Assembly: GCA_964424805.1 (NCBI GenBank)
Contig: CAYRKH010000006.1
Location: 1 to 64,000 of the forward strand
Origin: IDS-8 sp964424805
Lineage (GTDB): Bacteria; Pseudomonadota; Gammaproteobacteria; Steroidobacterales; Woeseiaceae
Length of the DNA: 64,000 nucleotides
Direction of reading: 5' to 3'
This document shows, one piece after another, positions 41,374-50,107 of this stretch (positions within the stretch are counted from its first letter, which is position 1; the number at the start of each line of letters is the position of its first letter). Made by a program: the position numbers and the translations under genes. The notes beneath the pieces were generated by a model. The model saw only the letters and a program-made list of their open reading frames with translations. It was not told the DNA's origin and did no database searches.

Positions 41374-42518
41374 TAGATGGCTTCCTGCTTGCGCAAGCGT
41401 GTGATTTCCGTGGCGGAGAACCCGGCCGCTTTCAGGACGGACACGGTGTGCTCGCCGGTGGCCGGTGGCCGACGGCCGGTCTCACCAGGCGTCGCGCTGA
41501 AACGCGGCGCCGGTGCCGGCTGCGTAATGTCGTCGACGGTGACGAAATTCCCGCGCGCGATATTGTGCGGATGCGTCGGCGCTTCGCTCAGGTTCAGCAC
41601 GGGCGCGAAACAGGCATCGCTGCCTTCCAGCAGCTCGCACCATTCGGCGCGCGTCCTGGTCCTGAAGAGCTCGGCCATCCTCTGCTTCTGCGCGGGCCAC
41701 GCCCCGGGGTCGAACTGCGGCTCGAACAGCTCATCGTCCGCAAGGCCGCACTTTTCGAGGAGCTCTCGATAGAACCCCGGCTCGAGCGCGCCGACCGACA
41801 CGTAACCACCGTCGGCGCATTCATAGCAGTCGTACCAGTGCGCGCCGCCGTCCAGGAAGTTGCTCTGCCGCCTGTCGATCCACATGCCCTGCTGCTGTAG
41901 CCCGTACAGCAGCACGGTAAGCAGGGCGGTACCGTCGCAGATGGCGGCATCGATCACCTGTCCCTCGCCCGTCTGCCGCGCGTGCAGCAGCCCGCCCAGC
42001 AGGCCGACCGTCAGCATCATGGCGCCGCCGCCGAGATCGCCGACGAGGGTCGGCGGTGCCGCGGGCGGCGCGTCCGCATGCCCGCCGTGGAACAGCGCGC
42101 CGGAGAGGGCGATGTAGTTGATATCGTGGCCGGCGGCCTGCGCCAGCGGTCCGGACTGGCCCCAGCCGGTCATGCGCCCGTAGACGAGGCGCGGGTTCGC
42201 GGCCAGGCAGGGCTCCGGACCCAGCCCCAACCGCTCCATCACGCCCGGGCGGAAACCTTCCACCAGCAGGTCCGACCCGGCGACGAGGCGCAGCACCGCT
42301 TCCGCGGCGCCGGGCTGCTTCAGGTCCATGGCCACGGACTTCTTGCCGCGGTGCACGATGGCAAACCGGCTGTAGTCGTTCCCGGCCGCCGGCCGCTTCT
42401 CCGGCTTGCGCTCGACGAGGATCACCTCCGCGCCCATGTCCGCCAGCATCATGCCGCAGAACGGCGCCGGCCCGATGCCGCCGACTTCGATAACCTTCGT
42501 TCCCGCCAGGGGTCCCAT
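41373..42518 (-). CDS. CaiB/BaiF family CoA-transferase (alpha-methylacyl-CoA racemase-like)
   Basis: A 381-residue class III CoA-transferase-fold enzyme. KVIEVGGIGPAPFCGMMLADMGAEVILVER opens the CoA-binding domain; the catalytic Asp lies in VGDLGGGAMM (about residue 158), and ADGGYVSVGALEPGFY is typical of alpha-methylacyl-CoA racemase (AMACR) members. It probably epimerises or activates branched acyl-CoA, for example in lipid or sterol breakdown. It is unusual that the next gene, coupled by a one-base overlap, encodes an outer-membrane barrel. Confidence 0.85.
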   Translation of the reverse strand: MGPLAGTKVIEVGGIGPAPFCGMMLADMGAEVILVERKPEKRPAAGNDYSRFAIVHRGKKSVAMDLKQPGAAEAVLRLVAGSDLLVEGFRPGVMERLGLGPEPCLAANPRLVYGRMTGWGQSGPLAQAAGHDINYIALSGALFHGGHADAPPAAPPTLVGDLGGGAMMLTVGLLGGLLHARQTGEGQVIDAAICDGTALLTVLLYGLQQQGMWIDRRQSNFLDGGAHWYDCYECADGGYVSVGALEPGFYRELLEKCGLADDELFEPQFDPGAWPAQKQRMAELFRTRTRAEWCELLEGSDACFAPVLNLSEAPTHPHNIARGNFVTVDDITQPAPAPRFSATPGETGRRPPATGEHTVSVLKAAGFSATEITRLRKQEAI

Positions 42519-42652
42519 AAATCGAGCCAGTCGCGTTTCCGACCGGGACAGGTTATCAGCATCCGGCCAAAGCGTCTGCGACAGGCTGGTACGCCGGGCG
42601 GGCTTTGATTATGGTAGCCCTGCGCCACCAATCCCGCAGGAGGATCGACCGC

Positions 42653-43771
42653 TTGCACCTGAAAGGCGAGGCATTCCGCACCATTTGGCTGAAACCCGGC
42701 GATCCGTCGATCGTACAGGTCATCGACCAGCGCCTGCTGCCGCACGAGCTCGGGCTGCGCGATCTCGCTACATTCCGGGACGCGCGCGACGCCATTCGCG
42801 ACATGACCGTCAGGGGTGCACCGCTGATCGGCGCCACTGCCGCCTGGGGCCTGTATCTCGCCGCGCGCGAGGCCGACAGGCACCCGGACCCGGCGGCGTT
42901 CCTTGAACAGGCCGCGCTCGACCTGGCCGCCGCCCGGCCGACCGCGGTCAACCTGCAGTGGGCCATCGATCGGCTGATGCGGATCGCGCGCCGCACCGGC
43001 AGGAAAGACGAGCTCGTCGAGCGGCTGCAAAGCGAGGCGCAGGCGGTGTGCGACGAGGACATCGAGATTTCGCTCGGCATCGGACGCCACGGGCTGCCCT
43101 TGATCGAAGCGGCTGCCGCGCGCAACCCGGGCCGCCCGGTCAATATCCTGACGCATTGCAACGCCGGCGCTCTCGCGACGATCAACTGGGGCACGGCAAC
43201 CGCGCCCGTCTATCTCGCCCACCAAAAAGGCATCGACGTGCACGTGTGGGTCGACGAAACGCGTCCGCGCAACCAGGGCTCCCAGCTCACGGCATGGGAA
43301 CTGGCGCAGAACGGCGTGCCGCACACGGTCATCGTGGACAATGCCGGGGGCCACCTGATGCAGCACGGCAAGGTCGACCTCTGCATCACCGGCACGGACC
43401 GCACCACGCGCACGGGCGACGTGGCCAACAAGATCGGTACTTACCTGAAGGCGCTCGCCGCGGCGGACAACGGCGTGCCCTTCTACGTCGCCCTGCCGTC
43501 AACGACCATCGACTGGTCCATCGATGACGGGCTGGCCGCGATTCCCATCGAGGAGCGCGATCCGCGGGAGGTCTCGCACGTCCGCGGCAAAGCCGGCGAG
43601 ACCTGCCTGGAAGTGCAGACGGTGGCGGATGCGAGCCCGATCAGCAACTACGCCTTCGACGTCACGCCGGCGCGGCTCGTGACGGGGCTGATCACGGAGC
43701 GGGGCGTCTGCGAAGCGAGCGAGCGCGGCCTCGCGGAACTGTTCCCGGAAAGAGGCAAACGGGCGTCGTGA
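42653..43771 (+). CDS. mtnA: S-methyl-5-thioribose-1-phosphate isomerase
   Basis: A 372-residue isomerase of the 5'-methylthioadenosine salvage pathway. RGAPLIGATAAWGL, NILTHCNAGALAT (catalytic Cys) and ITGTDRTTRTGDVANKIGTYLKA (catalytic Asp) are all present. I chose the TTG at 42653, which follows a GGAGG nine bases earlier and yields the family-typical LHLKGEAFRTIWL opening; the ATG at 42611 would add unrelated residues. It overlaps the next gene by four bases (GTGA). Confidence 0.95.
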   Translation: MHLKGEAFRTIWLKPGDPSIVQVIDQRLLPHELGLRDLATFRDARDAIRDMTVRGAPLIGATAAWGLYLAAREADRHPDPAAFLEQAALDLAAARPTAVNLQWAIDRLMRIARRTGRKDELVERLQSEAQAVCDEDIEISLGIGRHGLPLIEAAAARNPGRPVNILTHCNAGALATINWGTATAPVYLAHQKGIDVHVWVDETRPRNQGSQLTAWELAQNGVPHTVIVDNAGGHLMQHGKVDLCITGTDRTTRTGDVANKIGTYLKALAAADNGVPFYVALPSTTIDWSIDDGLAAIPIEERDPREVSHVRGKAGETCLEVQTVADASPISNYAFDVTPARLVTGLITERGVCEASERGLAELFPERGKRAS

Positions 43772-44397
43772 TCGAGGATGGCTATACGAAGTACGCGGTC
43801 CGCTGGGACGACCGCGACCCGCTCGACCGGCCGGAGATCGACGAGCTCGAGCGCTGGCGGCGGCCCCTGTTCGAGGCGGGCCTCATCGGCCACTACGAGG
43901 ACCTGGGGATCGGCTACGGTAACATCAGTATCCGCACCGGCAGCCGCGAATTCCTGGTAAGCGGCACGCAGACGGGACACCTGCCTTGCACCGGGCCGGC
44001 GCACTACGCGCTGGTGACGGATTACGACATCGACGGCAACACCGTGACCTGCCGCGGGGCGGTGCAGGCCTCCTCGGAAACGCTCACGCATGCCGCGCTG
44101 TACGAGCTCGATCCGGCGATCGGCGCCGTCGTCCACGTGCACGACGAACCGCTGTGGCAGCGACTGCTGCAGGACGCACCTGCCACGCGCGCCGGCGTCG
44201 CCTACGGAACGCCCGAAATGGCGCGGGAGTTCGGCAGGCTTTACCGGCAAACACGCTTTCCCCAAACCCGCCTGGCCGCGATGGCCGGGCACGAAGGCGG
44301 GATCGTCACGATCGGCGCCACCCTGCGGGAAGCCGCGGAACGCGCGCTCGCCGCGCAGCGCGAGCTCACCGGCAGGGCACAGGAGAGAAAGGCATGA
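43768..44397 (+). CDS. class II aldolase/adducin-family protein, probably in methylthioribulose-phosphate metabolism
   Basis: A 209-residue protein with the class II aldolase landmarks: GYGNISIRTG, the catalytic glutamate in ASSETLTHAALYE, zinc histidines in VVHVHDEPLW and the third histidine in MAGHEGGIV. The coupling to mtnA makes 5-methylthioribulose-1-phosphate the likely substrate: either dehydration (MtnB of the methionine salvage route) or retro-aldol cleavage to DHAP and methylthioacetaldehyde (Ald2 of the DHAP-ethylene shunt). No mtnC/D genes follow, which mildly favours the aldolase, but the sequence alone does not settle it. Its stop overlaps the next ATG (ATGA). Confidence 0.8.
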   Translation: MIEDGYTKYAVRWDDRDPLDRPEIDELERWRRPLFEAGLIGHYEDLGIGYGNISIRTGSREFLVSGTQTGHLPCTGPAHYALVTDYDIDGNTVTCRGAVQASSETLTHAALYELDPAIGAVVHVHDEPLWQRLLQDAPATRAGVAYGTPEMAREFGRLYRQTRFPQTRLAAMAGHEGGIVTIGATLREAAERALAAQRELTGRAQERKA

Positions 44398-45383
44398 CCA
44401 ACCGACCAGGATTGATGCTGGCAGCCGCCGCCGGGCTGCTCTGGAGCAGCGCCGGACTCGCCGACGCGGTCGACATCCGGGAATGGGCGGTGCCCTGGGA
44501 GGATTCGCGACCGCGCGATCCGTACGTTGCGGACGACGGCCGGGTCTGGTTCGTCGGGCAGAAAGGGGACTACGTCGCGAGCTTCACACCGGCGAGCGGC
44601 GATTTCAGCCGCTTTGACCTCGCGCCCGGCACCGGACCGCACAACCTCATCGTCGACGGCCACGGGACGGTCTGGTATGCCGGCAATCGCGCGAGCCATA
44701 TCGGGCGACTCGACCCGGCGACCGGCGACATTACCCGAATCCCGATGCCCGATGCCGCCGCCGGCGATCCGCATACGTTGACCTTCGACGGCGCTGGCAA
44801 CATCTGGTTTACGGTCCAGCAGGGCAACTTCGTCGGCCGGCTCTCGATGGAGGACGAGGCCGTGCAGCTCATCGCCGTGCCGACCCCGCGCGCGCGACCC
44901 TACGGCATCGTGGTCAACTCGAACGGCATACCGTGGGCCGTGGAATTCGGCAGCCACAAGCTGATCCGTATCAACCCCGAGACGATGGAACTCGAGGAGA
45001 TCGCGCTGCCGGACGAACGCGCGCGGCCGCGGCGCCTCGTCATCACGTCGGACGACCGCGTCTGGTACGGCGATTTCGCGCGCGGGTACCTGGGACGTTA
45101 CGACCCGGACACCGGAGAGTTCGCCGAATGGCCGATGCCGGCAGGCCCGGGCAGCCGTCCCTACGGCATGGAGGTCGACCGTGCGGATCGCATCTGGCTG
45201 GTGGAAACCGGCGTGTCGCCGAACCGGTTCGTGGGTTTCGATACGAAGCGCGAGGCATTCACGAGCGTCACCGACATCCCGAGCGGCGCCGGTGCCGTGC
45301 GCCACATGAACTACTACGAGCCGGAAGGCGAGGTCTGGTTCGGCACCGACACCAACAACATTGGCCGGGCAAGCGTGCACTGA
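44394..45383 (+). CDS. Vgb-like (virginiamycin B lyase family) exported beta-propeller
   Basis: A 329-residue protein with a signal peptide (LMLAAAAGLLWSSAGLADA) and a repeated beta-propeller unit: WFVGQKGDYVASF, TVWYAGNRASHIGRLD, NIWFTVQQGNFVGRLS, RVWYGDFARGYLGRYD, RIWLVETG. The spacing fits the Vgb/SMP-30-like six-bladed fold. Vgb itself linearises streptogramin B antibiotics, but most chromosomal homologues are exported proteins of unknown function. It is translationally coupled to the aldolase gene, which is unexpected for a resistance protein and suggests a role with the mtnA cluster. Confidence 0.8.
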   Translation: MTNRPGLMLAAAAGLLWSSAGLADAVDIREWAVPWEDSRPRDPYVADDGRVWFVGQKGDYVASFTPASGDFSRFDLAPGTGPHNLIVDGHGTVWYAGNRASHIGRLDPATGDITRIPMPDAAAGDPHTLTFDGAGNIWFTVQQGNFVGRLSMEDEAVQLIAVPTPRARPYGIVVNSNGIPWAVEFGSHKLIRINPETMELEEIALPDERARPRRLVITSDDRVWYGDFARGYLGRYDPDTGEFAEWPMPAGPGSRPYGMEVDRADRIWLVETGVSPNRFVGFDTKREAFTSVTDIPSGAGAVRHMNYYEPEGEVWFGTDTNNIGRASVH

Positions 45384-45390
45384 CCGCCGC

Positions 45391-45939
45391 GTGCGGGGGC
45401 TGCTCGCGCCGCTACTGGTGCTGGCGTCGCTCGAAGCCCTTGCCTACGAGGATGGCGCCCCGCCGGGCCACACCGGCGGATTCGGCGAGCCGGACTGCAG
45501 CGCCTGCCATTCCGACTACGAGCGGAACGCGCCCGCGGGCGAGCTCGTGATCGAGGGCCTGCCCGGGCAATACACACCGGGTGAGGTCTACCGGCTGACG
45601 ATCGTGCTGCAGCATCCCGGGCTTGCCAGCGGCGGCTTCCAGCTCGCGATGCGCGGCGCTGACGGCGAACCGGCCGGAGAGCTCGTGCCGGGATCCGGCC
45701 GGATGCAGGTCGTGACCGAAGCGGGGCAGTCCTACCTGCAGCACACGCGCGCCGGCACGCAGGCGCAAACCGGAGGCCGCATCCGCTGGGAATTCGAATG
45801 GCGGGCTCCGCACGCCGCCGAACCGCTGGTGCTGCACGTTGCCGCCAACGCCGCGAACGACGACCTCTCCGCGCTGGGGGATTTCATCTATACGCTGGAG
45901 ACGGCCTTGCGTGCCGCAGGGGCCAGCCGAAACCGGTAG
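45391..45939 (+). CDS. exported single-CxxCH protein with Reeler-like beta domain
   Basis: From the GTG at 45391, 182 residues with a signal peptide (GLLAPLLVLASLEALA). One heme-type motif, CSACH, lies near residue 44, followed by a beta-sandwich (LVIEGLPGQYTPGEVYRLTIVLQHPG, then GFQLAMRGADGE) resembling the Reeler/choice-of-anchor-V domain found with cytochrome-type CxxCH motifs. It could be a small c-type cytochrome or a redox-sensitive adhesion protein. It starts eight bases after the Vgb-like gene, so the run mtnA-aldolase-Vgb-CxxCH looks like one operon. Confidence 0.7.
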   Translation: MRGLLAPLLVLASLEALAYEDGAPPGHTGGFGEPDCSACHSDYERNAPAGELVIEGLPGQYTPGEVYRLTIVLQHPGLASGGFQLAMRGADGEPAGELVPGSGRMQVVTEAGQSYLQHTRAGTQAQTGGRIRWEFEWRAPHAAEPLVLHVAANAANDDLSALGDFIYTLETALRAAGASRNR

Positions 45940-46313
45940 GTACGGCAAACGCTCGGCACCAGCTCCTCGCCGGGCGCCAGCGGCTCGAAGGTCGATCCCT
46001 TGATCGCTTCCAGCGCCGGCTTCTCGAAGATCTCGTGTGTGCTGCTGGCGACGGTCGCCTCCAGCACGCGACCGTCCGGTGCGACCTTGAAGCAGACCGT
46101 CGCTTCACCCTCGATGCGCTGGCGGCGCGCGAGCCCCGGGTAGTCGGGAACCTTGGTGATTTCCGGGGTGCGCACCGGGGGCAAATCCGAGATAGGAGCT
46201 TCCGGCTGCTCGTCGGCGAGCACCCGGGGCGCGGGCACGGCGAGGGCCAGCAGCGCCACCAGGAACACGGCGGAATCAGTTCCTGTCGTCGTCGCGTACG
46301 GCCGCATCGTCAA
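45888..46313 (-). CDS. exported TonB C-terminal-domain protein
   Basis: A 141-residue protein with a signal-like N-terminus (AVFLVALLALAVPAPRVLA) and a TonB C-terminal domain (about 55-140; YPGLARRQRIEGEATVCFKV, RVLEATVASSTHEIFEKPAL). It lacks the Pro-rich spacer and ExbBD-binding transmembrane helix of true TonB, so it is probably a stand-alone periplasmic module. It overlaps the upstream TPR gene by 38 bp and the convergent CxxCH gene by 52 bp. Confidence 0.75.
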   Translation of the reverse strand: MTMRPYATTTGTDSAVFLVALLALAVPAPRVLADEQPEAPISDLPPVRTPEITKVPDYPGLARRQRIEGEATVCFKVAPDGRVLEATVASSTHEIFEKPALEAIKGSTFEPLAPGEELVPSVCRTYRFRLAPAARKAVSSV

Positions 46314-46824
46314 GCCGCCGGTCGTCGATCTCGATCTCGGGGCTAACCGGCTCGACCGCGTCGAGGTACATGGCGCGCGCGACCTGCAGCGTGCGCGCTT
46401 CCGGGTTCAGCTCCTCTCCCCGAAGCAGGTCGGCGTGGGCCTTCTCGTACTGCTGCAGGTGGATGTAGATCAGCGCCCGGTTGTTATAGCCGCGCCAGCT
46501 CGCGTCGTTGCGCGCCAGCACCAGGTCGCAGTAGCGCAGCGCTTCGTCGTACTGCTTCAGCATGATGTAGCCGGCGCACAGGTTCGACAGCGCGGCTTCC
46601 TCTTCCCGCGCGCCCTGTGCGTATTCCAGGCCGCGCAGGGTCAGCTCGACCCCCAGCTCGCCGTTGCCGCGCAGGAGCTGCTGTGCGCCTTCCTGCAGGT
46701 CCGGGTTGCGCGGGCCGATGACGGTCGACGACGAGGTCTCCGACCGGTCCGGCTCCTGTCCTGCAACCGGCAGCGCAACTGGCCCGACGAGCAGGACGGA
46801 TAGCAGGCAGGCATCGATCTTCAT
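46276..46824 (-). CDS. exported TPR-repeat protein
   Basis: A 182-residue protein with a signal peptide (ACLLSVLLVGPVALPVAG) and two to three tetratricopeptide repeats (about residues 75-150; ALSNLCAGYIMLKQYDEALR, SWRGYNNRALIYIHLQQYEK). The tail is acidic. It is translationally linked by overlap with the TonB-domain gene; together they resemble pairs that may work at the periplasmic face of an outer-membrane complex. Function unknown. Confidence 0.75.
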   Translation of the reverse strand: MKIDACLLSVLLVGPVALPVAGQEPDRSETSSSTVIGPRNPDLQEGAQQLLRGNGELGVELTLRGLEYAQGAREEEAALSNLCAGYIMLKQYDEALRYCDLVLARNDASWRGYNNRALIYIHLQQYEKAHADLLRGEELNPEARTLQVARAMYLDAVEPVSPEIEIDDRRLDDAAVRDDDRN

Positions 46825-46908
46825 GGGTATTCCGCCGGTGGCGCCCTCCAGCCGCGGCAGCGCTACCCTGATTCTAGCTCGGAATAGCGCCCGCTGCGGC
46901 GGGATACC

Positions 46909-48252
46909 TCAGTTCCCGGTCCGCCCGAAGCGCGCCAGCATCGCATCGATGTCGGCGCGCGCCAGCCAGCGGCCCTGCCGCATCACGCCGTGGATGCGCC
47001 GCGTGTTGGCGATATCGGCGAGGGGGTTGTCATCGAGCAACACCAGGTCCGCCGTAAGCCCGGGCTCGATCGTGCCGAAGGTCGCGGCCGCGCCCAAAAA
47101 TACCGCCGGGTTGACCGTGCCGGTCCTGAGCGCCTCGAACGGCGTCAGGCCGGCCTCGACCAGCAGCCCGAGCTCGCGGTGCAGCGAGAAGCCCGGCACG
47201 TTGAAAATCTGCGGCGAATCCGCGCCGAGCAGCAGCCCGGCGCCGGCCTCGTGCAGCGCCCGTATCAGCTCGCGCCGGAGCGCCACCGCGCGCGCGGCGA
47301 GCGCGGGATCGAAGGCAGGATCGGTGACGATCTCGTGCTTCCGCCGCGCCCATTCCTCGACCGTCGCTGCCGGCATGTAGCGCATTTCCGGCCATCGCGC
47401 CATCGCGGACGGATCGGCCCCGGAGGTCACGTGCTCGAACAGCGTTTCGGTCGGTACGTTCCAGGCGCCCGCCTCCGCGGTGGCCGCGGCCAGCCCGCCG
47501 ATTCGCGACGCCTCGGCCGACCCGGCGAGCAGCACGCCGAAGAACCCTCCGAACCCGCCGGAGGGATCCACGTTCGGCGGCACCAGCGCCTGCAGGTAGC
47601 CGTCGAGGTGATCGATCGTTGCCATCCCCGCCGCGAGCGCCGCCGGCACGCCGACGGCGGCGGGCACGTGGCCCGCGAACGGGATGCCCACCTCCGCTGC
47701 GGTCCTCGCCACCGCGTCGAATTCGCCGCGGGTAAGGCCCGGGTGGATCTTGAGGAAGTCGTAGCCCGCCTGCGCCTGCTCGCGCACCATGCGTGCCGCC
47801 TCGGCGTCGCTGCTCACGCTGTTGCCGTTGAAGGACGGCCCGGAGGTCACCAGCCGCGGCCCGTCGACCGCGCCGGACGACAGCGCTTCCCGCAGCTCGA
47901 GATGGTACGGGGTGCCGAGCATGCCGCGAATCGTGGTGACGCCGTTGGCGAGATAAAGGGCCAGGACCCGGTCGAGCTCGGGCGAGGGGGCCGGCGGCAC
48001 GTGAGCGTGCATCTCGGACAGCCCCGGCAGCAGGTAGCGGTCGGTACCGTCGACGACTTCAGAGCCGTCCGGGACCGGGACGGAATCGACCGGGCCCACA
48101 CGCGCGATCCTGCCGTCGGCAACGATGACGGTCTGCCCTTCGAGGATCGTTTCCGAGGTCATCGGAATGACGTTCACGTTGAAGAAGACGACGTCGGCGG
48201 CCGGCGCCGCGCCGGTGGCCAGTAGCAACAGGGCGGGCGCGATTCTTTTCAT
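46909..48252 (-). CDS. exported amidohydrolase-family enzyme
   Basis: A 447-residue metal-dependent hydrolase with a signal peptide (IAPALLLLATGAAPAAD). Metal-ligand motifs are EMHAHV (HxH), the carboxylated-lysine candidate in FLKIHPG, AGHVPAAVG, TIDHLDG and the aspartate in LLGADSPQ. This is the imidazolonepropionase/prolidase-like exported amidohydrolase group; many cleave dipeptides or cyclic amides. The substrate cannot be predicted. It precedes, but does not overlap, the threonine dehydratase-like gene on the same strand. Confidence 0.88.
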   Translation of the reverse strand: MKRIAPALLLLATGAAPAADVVFFNVNVIPMTSETILEGQTVIVADGRIARVGPVDSVPVPDGSEVVDGTDRYLLPGLSEMHAHVPPAPSPELDRVLALYLANGVTTIRGMLGTPYHLELREALSSGAVDGPRLVTSGPSFNGNSVSSDAEAARMVREQAQAGYDFLKIHPGLTRGEFDAVARTAAEVGIPFAGHVPAAVGVPAALAAGMATIDHLDGYLQALVPPNVDPSGGFGGFFGVLLAGSAEASRIGGLAAATAEAGAWNVPTETLFEHVTSGADPSAMARWPEMRYMPAATVEEWARRKHEIVTDPAFDPALAARAVALRRELIRALHEAGAGLLLGADSPQIFNVPGFSLHRELGLLVEAGLTPFEALRTGTVNPAVFLGAAATFGTIEPGLTADLVLLDDNPLADIANTRRIHGVMRQGRWLARADIDAMLARFGRTGN

Positions 48253-48264
48253 GGGCTCACCGTT

Positions 48265-49224
48265 CTAGATGATGGCGCGCAGCGTGTCGCGGCTGATGTT
48301 GCCGCCGCAGATGATGACGGCGACGTTGCGGCCGGCGTAGCGGTCGCCGGTGTCCAGCAGTCCGGCCAGGGCGACCCCGGCCGCCCCTTCCAGCAGCATG
48401 TGATGATGATCGATGAAGGCACGCATCGCGTCCACGATCCGCGGCTCGGAGGCGAGCAGGTACTCGTCGACGGTAGCGCGGCACAGCTCGAAGGTGATCG
48501 CACCCTGCTCGATGCCGCCCGCCGTGCCGTCCGACAGCGTAGGCTCGCTCGCCAGGTCGAGGATGCAGCCGGCTTCGATCGAACGGGTCATGACGGCGGA
48601 GGCCGAGGGCTGGCAGGAAACGACCGTCACCTCAGGGACCACCGATTTCAGGTAGCCGCCGACGCCGGCGATCAACCCTCCGCCGCCCACCGCGACGAAC
48701 ACGGCGTCGACTTCCGGCAATTGCCCGGCGATCTCCACACCGCAGGTTGCCTGCCCCGCAATGATGGCGGCATCGTTATACGGCGAGAGGTAGGCACGGC
48801 CCTGCGCCTCGGCCTGCGCCCTGGCGTGGTTTTCCGTCTCGACGCCGTCGCTCCCGAAGAAGCACACCTGGGCTCCCGCCCGCCGTATGGCGTCGACCTT
48901 GACGCTGGAGGTCGCTTCCGGCACGTAGATCGTGCCTTGCACCCCCAGCTTCTGGATGGCAAAGGCGAGCGCCGCGCCGTGATTGCCGCTCGAGGCGGCC
49001 ACGATGCCCGCCGCCCGCTGTTCATCCGACAGCGACAGCAGCTTGTTGAACGCACCGCGCAGCTTGAACGACCCGGTATGCTGCAGGTTCTCGAGCTTGA
49101 CGTACACGTTCGCCCCGGTGCGTTCGCTGAAGTACGGCGAATGATCCAGCGGCGTCCGCCGGACAAAAGGCGCAATGCGCTCGGCGGCGCGGAGCGCATC
49201 TTCCGGCAGCGATAACAGGCTCAT
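48265..49224 (-). CDS. PLP-dependent threonine/serine dehydratase family protein
   Basis: A 319-residue fold-type II PLP enzyme. The cofactor lysine is in GSFKLRGAFNK (about residue 53), SSGNHGAALA and VGGGGLIAGVG bind the phosphate, and LEGAAGVALAGLL closes the active site. Length and motifs fit catabolic threonine dehydratase, serine racemase or hydroxyectoine-utilisation EutB; there are no ACT domains, unlike IlvA. It is probably catabolic. The gene is 12 bp upstream of the amidohydrolase and likely in the same operon. Confidence 0.85.
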   Translation of the reverse strand: MSLLSLPEDALRAAERIAPFVRRTPLDHSPYFSERTGANVYVKLENLQHTGSFKLRGAFNKLLSLSDEQRAAGIVAASSGNHGAALAFAIQKLGVQGTIYVPEATSSVKVDAIRRAGAQVCFFGSDGVETENHARAQAEAQGRAYLSPYNDAAIIAGQATCGVEIAGQLPEVDAVFVAVGGGGLIAGVGGYLKSVVPEVTVVSCQPSASAVMTRSIEAGCILDLASEPTLSDGTAGGIEQGAITFELCRATVDEYLLASEPRIVDAMRAFIDHHHMLLEGAAGVALAGLLDTGDRYAGRNVAVIICGGNISRDTLRAII

Positions 49225-49235
49225 GAGAGCGCCCG

Positions 49236-50063
49236 CTACAGCCCCAGGCTCATCTTGCGGTAGCCGGCCGGCGGCTCGAAAAGCGACGGCGCGAGATCTT
49301 CACTGGTAACGGACTCGAGCACCGATTCGCTTACGACGTTGCCGCTTGAGTCGAACTCGCGCGTGAGGACCGGGTAGCCGTCCACCTCTTTCAGGTGCTC
49401 GAACATCTCCTGCTGCCCGCCCATGACGCCGATGCCGGTTTGTTCGGACAGCGTCGACGTCATGCGCTCGAAGAACCCGGCCATGTCCGTCATGGCATCG
49501 GCGATGTCCTGCCCGCCCGGCAGCTCGTCCCACGCGGTGACGCACAGCTCGCGCACTTTGATGCCCTGGCGCTGAACCTCGTAGTAATCGCAGTCGAAAC
49601 CGTTGACCGTGTCCTCCCGTCCGGTCCGGTGCAGGGTCGCCGGCGGCCGGTCGGCTTGCCCCATGGACTCCGGCAGGTGCTGCTTCATCATTTTCTCGGC
49701 CATCGCCCGCTGTTCCGGGGGCATGGCTTCCAGCGCTTCCTGCATCTGCTTCATCGCGCTGCCGAGTTGCTCGCCCATCTGCTGCATCGAGGCCTCGTCC
49801 AGCACGTAGTAACTCTTTTCACCGTGGTCGAGCGCGATCATCTCCCCGCTGCCGCCGCGGTAGATCATGCCGCCCGATTCATCGCGGCCCGGCGCGGCGA
49901 CTTCCATGCGGGACGCACCGCCCTGCGACGAGATCTCGATCGTCGAGACCATCGGCGGGTCCTCGTAGTATTCCGTCATTTCGAGGACGAGCACGCTGCC
50001 GGCAAGCGTTGGCAGCGGCAGCGCGAGAGCGGAAACGAGGCAGGCAGTACGGGTGAAGCTCAT
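49236..50063 (-). CDS. exported DUF4412-domain protein
   Basis: A 275-residue exported protein with signal peptide (LVSALALPLPTLAGS). The N-terminal part (VLVLEMTEYYEDPPMVSTIEI, MIYRGGSGEMIALDHGEKSY) fits DUF4412. The middle is rich in Met and Gln (MQQMGEQLGSAMKQMQEAL, MPPEQRAMAEKMMKQHLPESM), an unusual helical stretch. Two cysteines occur (CDYYEV, LCVTAW). A TATAAT at 50097-50092 and AGGGGG RBS support an independent start. Function unknown. Confidence 0.75.
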   Translation of the reverse strand: MSFTRTACLVSALALPLPTLAGSVLVLEMTEYYEDPPMVSTIEISSQGGASRMEVAAPGRDESGGMIYRGGSGEMIALDHGEKSYYVLDEASMQQMGEQLGSAMKQMQEALEAMPPEQRAMAEKMMKQHLPESMGQADRPPATLHRTGREDTVNGFDCDYYEVQRQGIKVRELCVTAWDELPGGQDIADAMTDMAGFFERMTSTLSEQTGIGVMGGQQEMFEHLKEVDGYPVLTREFDSSGNVVSESVLESVTSEDLAPSLFEPPAGYRKMSLGL

Positions 50064-50107
50064 AAAATGACCCCCTGGTCAGGAAAGCGGCATTATAAAC
50101 CGTCGGT

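Noticed and set aside
42519..42652. SAM-type riboswitch ahead of mtnA
   Set aside because: No SAM-aptamer consensus was found; only a strong RBS is visible.
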